Assembly (NCBI GenBank): GCA_019752835.1
Contig: JAIELR010000077.1
Span: 1-6,730, forward strand
Length of the DNA stretch: 6,730 nucleotides
Direction of reading: 5' to 3'
DNA from: Gammaproteobacteria bacterium
GTDB taxonomy: Bacteria; Pseudomonadota; Gammaproteobacteria; UBA1113
How positions within the stretch are numbered: the stretch's first letter is position 1; every line of letters starts with the position of its first letter. The notes below the pieces were generated by a model. It did no database searches, was not told the origin of the DNA, and worked only from the letters and a program-made list of their open reading frames with translations. The position numbers were made by a program, and so were the translations under genes. This document shows, piece after piece, positions 4,966-6,730 of the stretch.

Positions 4966-5025
4966 TGTAGGGGTAGGCCCCCGTGCCTACCCATATACGG
5001 GCAACCACGGAGGGTTGCCCCTACA
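4966..5025. repeat. 60-bp palindromic repeat, copy 2
   Basis: This copy starts TGTAGGGG (4966-4973) and ends CCCCTACA (5018-5025), an 8-bp perfect terminal pairing, with an imperfectly paired interior (GTAGGCCCCCGTGCC against GGGCAACC). Length and sequence correspond to the copy at 1524-1583, and flanking AACAGCC matches the GGCTGTT flank of copy 1. It lies between the tRNA promoter and the end of folE. The remainder of 4909-5142 holds no gene I can support. A further CTGTAGGGG near 5074 may be a degraded repeat fragment. Confidence 0.8.
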
Positions 5026-5142
5026 ACAGCCCGAGCTCCTTTCGGTTACTTTTCCGCGCAGCAGATTACAGAGCTGTAGGGGACGAAAAATCTTCCTGTG
5101 TAGCCCTCAATCCGCGTTCACAAATAGGGGTCTAGGGGTACC

Positions 5143-5697
5143 TTAACGTTTTCCCAACAAACACAAAAACTCATTCCTCGTCGGCGCATCTTCTCTAAAC
5201 GAGCCTAGCATAACCGATGTTGTCATCACTGAGTTTTGTTTTTCAACACCGCGCATCATCATACACAAATGTTTTGCTTCGATAATGACACCAACACCCT
5301 CTGCTTGCGTAACGGACATAAGTGCTTCGGCGATTTGTTTGGTGAGATTTTCCTGGATTTGTAAACGACGAGCGAATAAATCAACGATACGAGCCACTTT
5401 TGATAAACCGATAACCTTGCCGGTAGGAATATAGGCTACATGACACTTTCCTATAAAGGGCAATAAATGATGTTCGCAGAGCGAATAGAGTTCAATATCT
5501 TTTATAATAACCATTTCATCTGTATTGGATTCAAATACGGCATTATTGACTATATCTTCAAGTTTTTCATGATAACCACTCGTCAGAAAAGCCATGCTTT
5601 TTGCTGCGCGTAATGGCGTGCGTAATAAACCTTCGCGCTGGGGGTCTTCGCCCAAGGCAACAATTAGATCATGATATAATTTTTCGACGGTTGGCAT
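5143..5697 (-). CDS. folE: GTP cyclohydrolase I
   Basis: FolE converts GTP to 7,8-dihydroneopterin triphosphate, the entry step to folate and, in many bacteria, queuosine precursors. The 184-aa product has the full catalytic domain. Zinc ligands Cys74 and His77 are in [20 protein letters not shown] and Cys145 is in [11 protein letters not shown]. These correspond to Cys110, His113 and Cys181 of E. coli at a constant offset of 36. The conserved [19 protein letters not shown] and GSFRED segments are present. It is shorter than the E. coli enzyme (222 aa) because the N-terminal extension is missing. I chose ATG 5697 because GAGGAG (5709-5704) lies 6 bases upstream. An in-frame ATG at 5730, one base after the HIT stop, would add 11 residues and cannot be excluded. 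No terminator is clear downstream. Confidence 0.96.
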   Translation of the reverse strand: MPTVEKLYHDLIVALGEDPQREGLLRTPLRAAKSMAFLTSGYHEKLEDIVNNAVFESNTDEMVIIKDIELYSLCEHHLLPFIGKCHVAYIPTGKVIGLSKVARIVDLFARRLQIQENLTKQIAEALMSVTQAEGVGVIIEAKHLCMMMRGVEKQNSVMTTSVMLGSFREDAPTRNEFLCLLGKR

Positions 5698-5731
5698 ACT
5701 TGGCTCCTCTAATATTATGTTTTTTGTCATG

Positions 5732-6073
5732 TTAGCCTAGCTGTGAATGGAGGGGATGGCCAGCCATAAAGTGAATATGTATATGATAAACAATTTGGCC
5801 ACCATCTGCATTACAATTGCTTACTAAACGGTAGCCTTTTTCGGCAAGCTGTAATGATTTTGCCATGTTAATCGCTACTTCGTACATTTTGCTGATTATA
5901 GGTAGATTGGACGAATCCAGATCATTCAGTGTGGCGATATGTTGTTTAGGGATAATTAAACGATGAATAGGGGCTTTGGGTGAAATATCATCAATAACCA
6001 AAAGATTTTCATCTTCGTAATGAATAATTGCAGGCAGTTCTTGATTGATTATTTTGCAGAATATACAATTCAT
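5732..6073 (-). CDS. hinT: HIT-family nucleotide hydrolase (HinT type)
   Basis: HinT-type proteins hydrolyse purine nucleoside phosphoramidates and aminoacyl-adenylates. At 113 aa the product has normal length. The N-terminus is [13 protein letters not shown], the substrate-binding region contains [19 protein letters not shown], and the histidine triad is His97-Ile-His99-Ile-His101 in [10 protein letters not shown], preceded by the conserved NADGGQ. His101 region residues FMAG replace the commoner L-L-G-G, a mild variation. AGGA lies about 8 bases before the ATG. The gene is first in an operon with folE, whose open frame begins one base after this stop codon, so they are surely co-transcribed. 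A direct metabolic link between the two is not established. Confidence 0.93.
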   Translation of the reverse strand: MNCIFCKIINQELPAIIHYEDENLLVIDDISPKAPIHRLIIPKQHIATLNDLDSSNLPIISKMYEVAINMAKSLQLAEKGYRLVSNCNADGGQIVYHIHIHFMAGHPLHSQLG

Positions 6074-6110
6074 GTGTTTTCCTGACGTTAAAAACTTTCG
6101 AAAGAGCGCT

Positions 6111-6139
6111 ATTGTAATCTATTTGCACTGTTGGGGCAA
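6111..6139 (-). promoter_or_regulatory. Probable sigma-70 promoter of hinT-folE
   Basis: On the minus strand TTGCCC (6139-6134) and TACAAT (6116-6111) are 17 bases apart. The predicted start lies near 6104, giving a leader of about 30 bases before the HIT gene. The layout matches the rplM promoter. Confidence 0.55.
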
Positions 6140-6182
6140 ACGGGGTTCTTTGAGACGTAAATTTACTTATACATATTGAGAA

Positions 6183-6730
6183 ATGATGAATGCTTATATT
6201 TGTGGGTACAAATTTGTTACCCTCGACAATTTAATTGACTTGAAAAAAATGCTATTAACATTTTGCCAAACTCATTCAATCAAAGGGACTATTTTGTTGA
6301 GTGAGGAGGGCATCAATGTTATGCTCGCGGCTGGTTTGGAGGCTATTGATGCCTTCGAGTTGTTTATCAAAAACATGCCGTCTTTTGCAGATATAGATTT
6401 TAAGCGTAGCCACAGTGTAAAACAGCCCTTTAAGCGTATGTTTGTCAAGTTAAAAAAGGAAATTATTACGTTGAGGCAGCCTGACATTCGTCCGGATAAA
6501 AACCCGGCGCCGGCCATTCAACCTGTTGAGTTTAAGCAATGGTTAGATGAACATCGTGATGTTGTAATAATTGATACGCGTAATGAATATGAACATCAAA
6601 TGGGCAGTTTTGTGAATGCGATTAATTTGCATATTGATGAATTTACAGAGTTTCCACAGGCAATTGAACAATTACCTGTAGAAATGAAAGAGAAGCCAGT
6701 TGTTGTATTTTGTACAGGGGGCATTCGCTG
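6183..6730 (+). CDS. trhO: tRNA uridine(34) 5-hydroxylase, rhodanese domain, 3' end outside window
   Basis: TrhO (YceA family) performs oxygen-dependent hydroxylation of U34 in certain tRNAs, the first step to 5-(carboxy)methoxyuridine. The window holds 182 codons. The N-terminal domain is recognisable by KGTILLSEEGINVMLA (about 34-49) and by PFKRMFVKLKKEIITL (82-97). The rhodanese domain begins near 112 with IIDTRNEYEHQMGSF and reaches the active loop FCTGGIR, with the catalytic Cys177 present. The window ends two bases into the next codon, expected to be Cys of the CTGGIRCEK motif. Expected full length is about 210-330 aa depending on subgroup. The start may be ATG 6183 or ATG 6186. The ribosome-binding site is weak (GAG near 6178). 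It is divergent from hinT. TATACA near 6170 is a possible -10 but lacks a good -35. Confidence 0.93.
   Translation, partial: MMNAYICGYKFVTLDNLIDLKKMLLTFCQTHSIKGTILLSEEGINVMLAAGLEAIDAFELFIKNMPSFADIDFKRSHSVKQPFKRMFVKLKKEIITLRQPDIRPDKNPAPAIQPVEFKQWLDEHRDVVIIDTRNEYEHQMGSFVNAINLHIDEFTEFPQAIEQLPVEMKEKPVVVFCTGGIR

Noticed and set aside
4808..5025. tRNA-Arg as attachment site of an integrated island
   Set aside because: No integrase and no second copy of the tRNA 3' end is visible in the window. The adjacent palindrome is a dispersed repeat, not an att duplication.
4922..5146. 74-codon plus-strand frame between the tRNA and folE
   Set aside because: It runs across the 60-bp palindromic repeat and has no ribosome-binding site or family features.
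6272..6517. Antisense frame within trhO
   Set aside because: Opposite conserved TrhO coding sequence with no independent support.

Overview
The window looks like chromosomal DNA of a gammaproteobacterium of moderate, slightly low GC. The block ferredoxin - rplM - rpsI - sspA - sspB is a typical gammaproteobacterial arrangement, and SspA and SspB keep their family signature motifs. Palindromic repeats, an Arg-rich repeat-borne reading frame at the left edge and small secreted low-complexity proteins make me suspect a Legionella/Coxiella-related lineage. That placement is inference from memory.

Layout, left to right. Positions 1-148 are a small repeat element with imperfect terminal inverted repeats, ending about 25 bases before a thioredoxin-like [2Fe-2S] ferredoxin gene (174-482). 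A good promoter and a leader with a hairpin precede rplM-rpsI (588-1477). A 126-bp inverted repeat with a 60-bp palindromic core follows, then a probable terminator, then the overlapping pair sspA-sspB (1766-2837). Next is a 224-bp nested inverted-repeat element (2859-3082) whose inner hairpin probably terminates sspAB. Two minus-strand genes follow: a small secreted Val/Pro-repeat protein (3088-3348) and an unrecognised 207-aa protein (3476-4099). Divergent from the latter is a secreted protein with three 19-residue W...TP repeats (4301-4735). A strong hairpin separates it from a convergent tRNA-Arg(CCU) gene (4808-4885), whose acceptor stem seems to contain one extra base. A second copy of the 60-bp palindrome lies at 4966-5025. 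The right part holds a minus-strand hinT-folE operon (6073 down to 5143) and, divergent from it, the first 182 codons of trhO, cut by the window end.

Functionally this is mostly housekeeping: ribosomal proteins L13 and S9, the SspA transcription factor and SspB ClpXP adaptor, folate/pterin entry (FolE), a HIT nucleotide hydrolase and a tRNA-modifying enzyme. The accessory content is two small exported proteins, one orphan protein and three families of inverted repeats in the gaps. I found no CRISPR array, phage gene, transposase or recognisable defence or secretion system. The points most worth following are the repeat elements, the tRNA bulge, the tandem-repeat exported proteins and the orphan gene.
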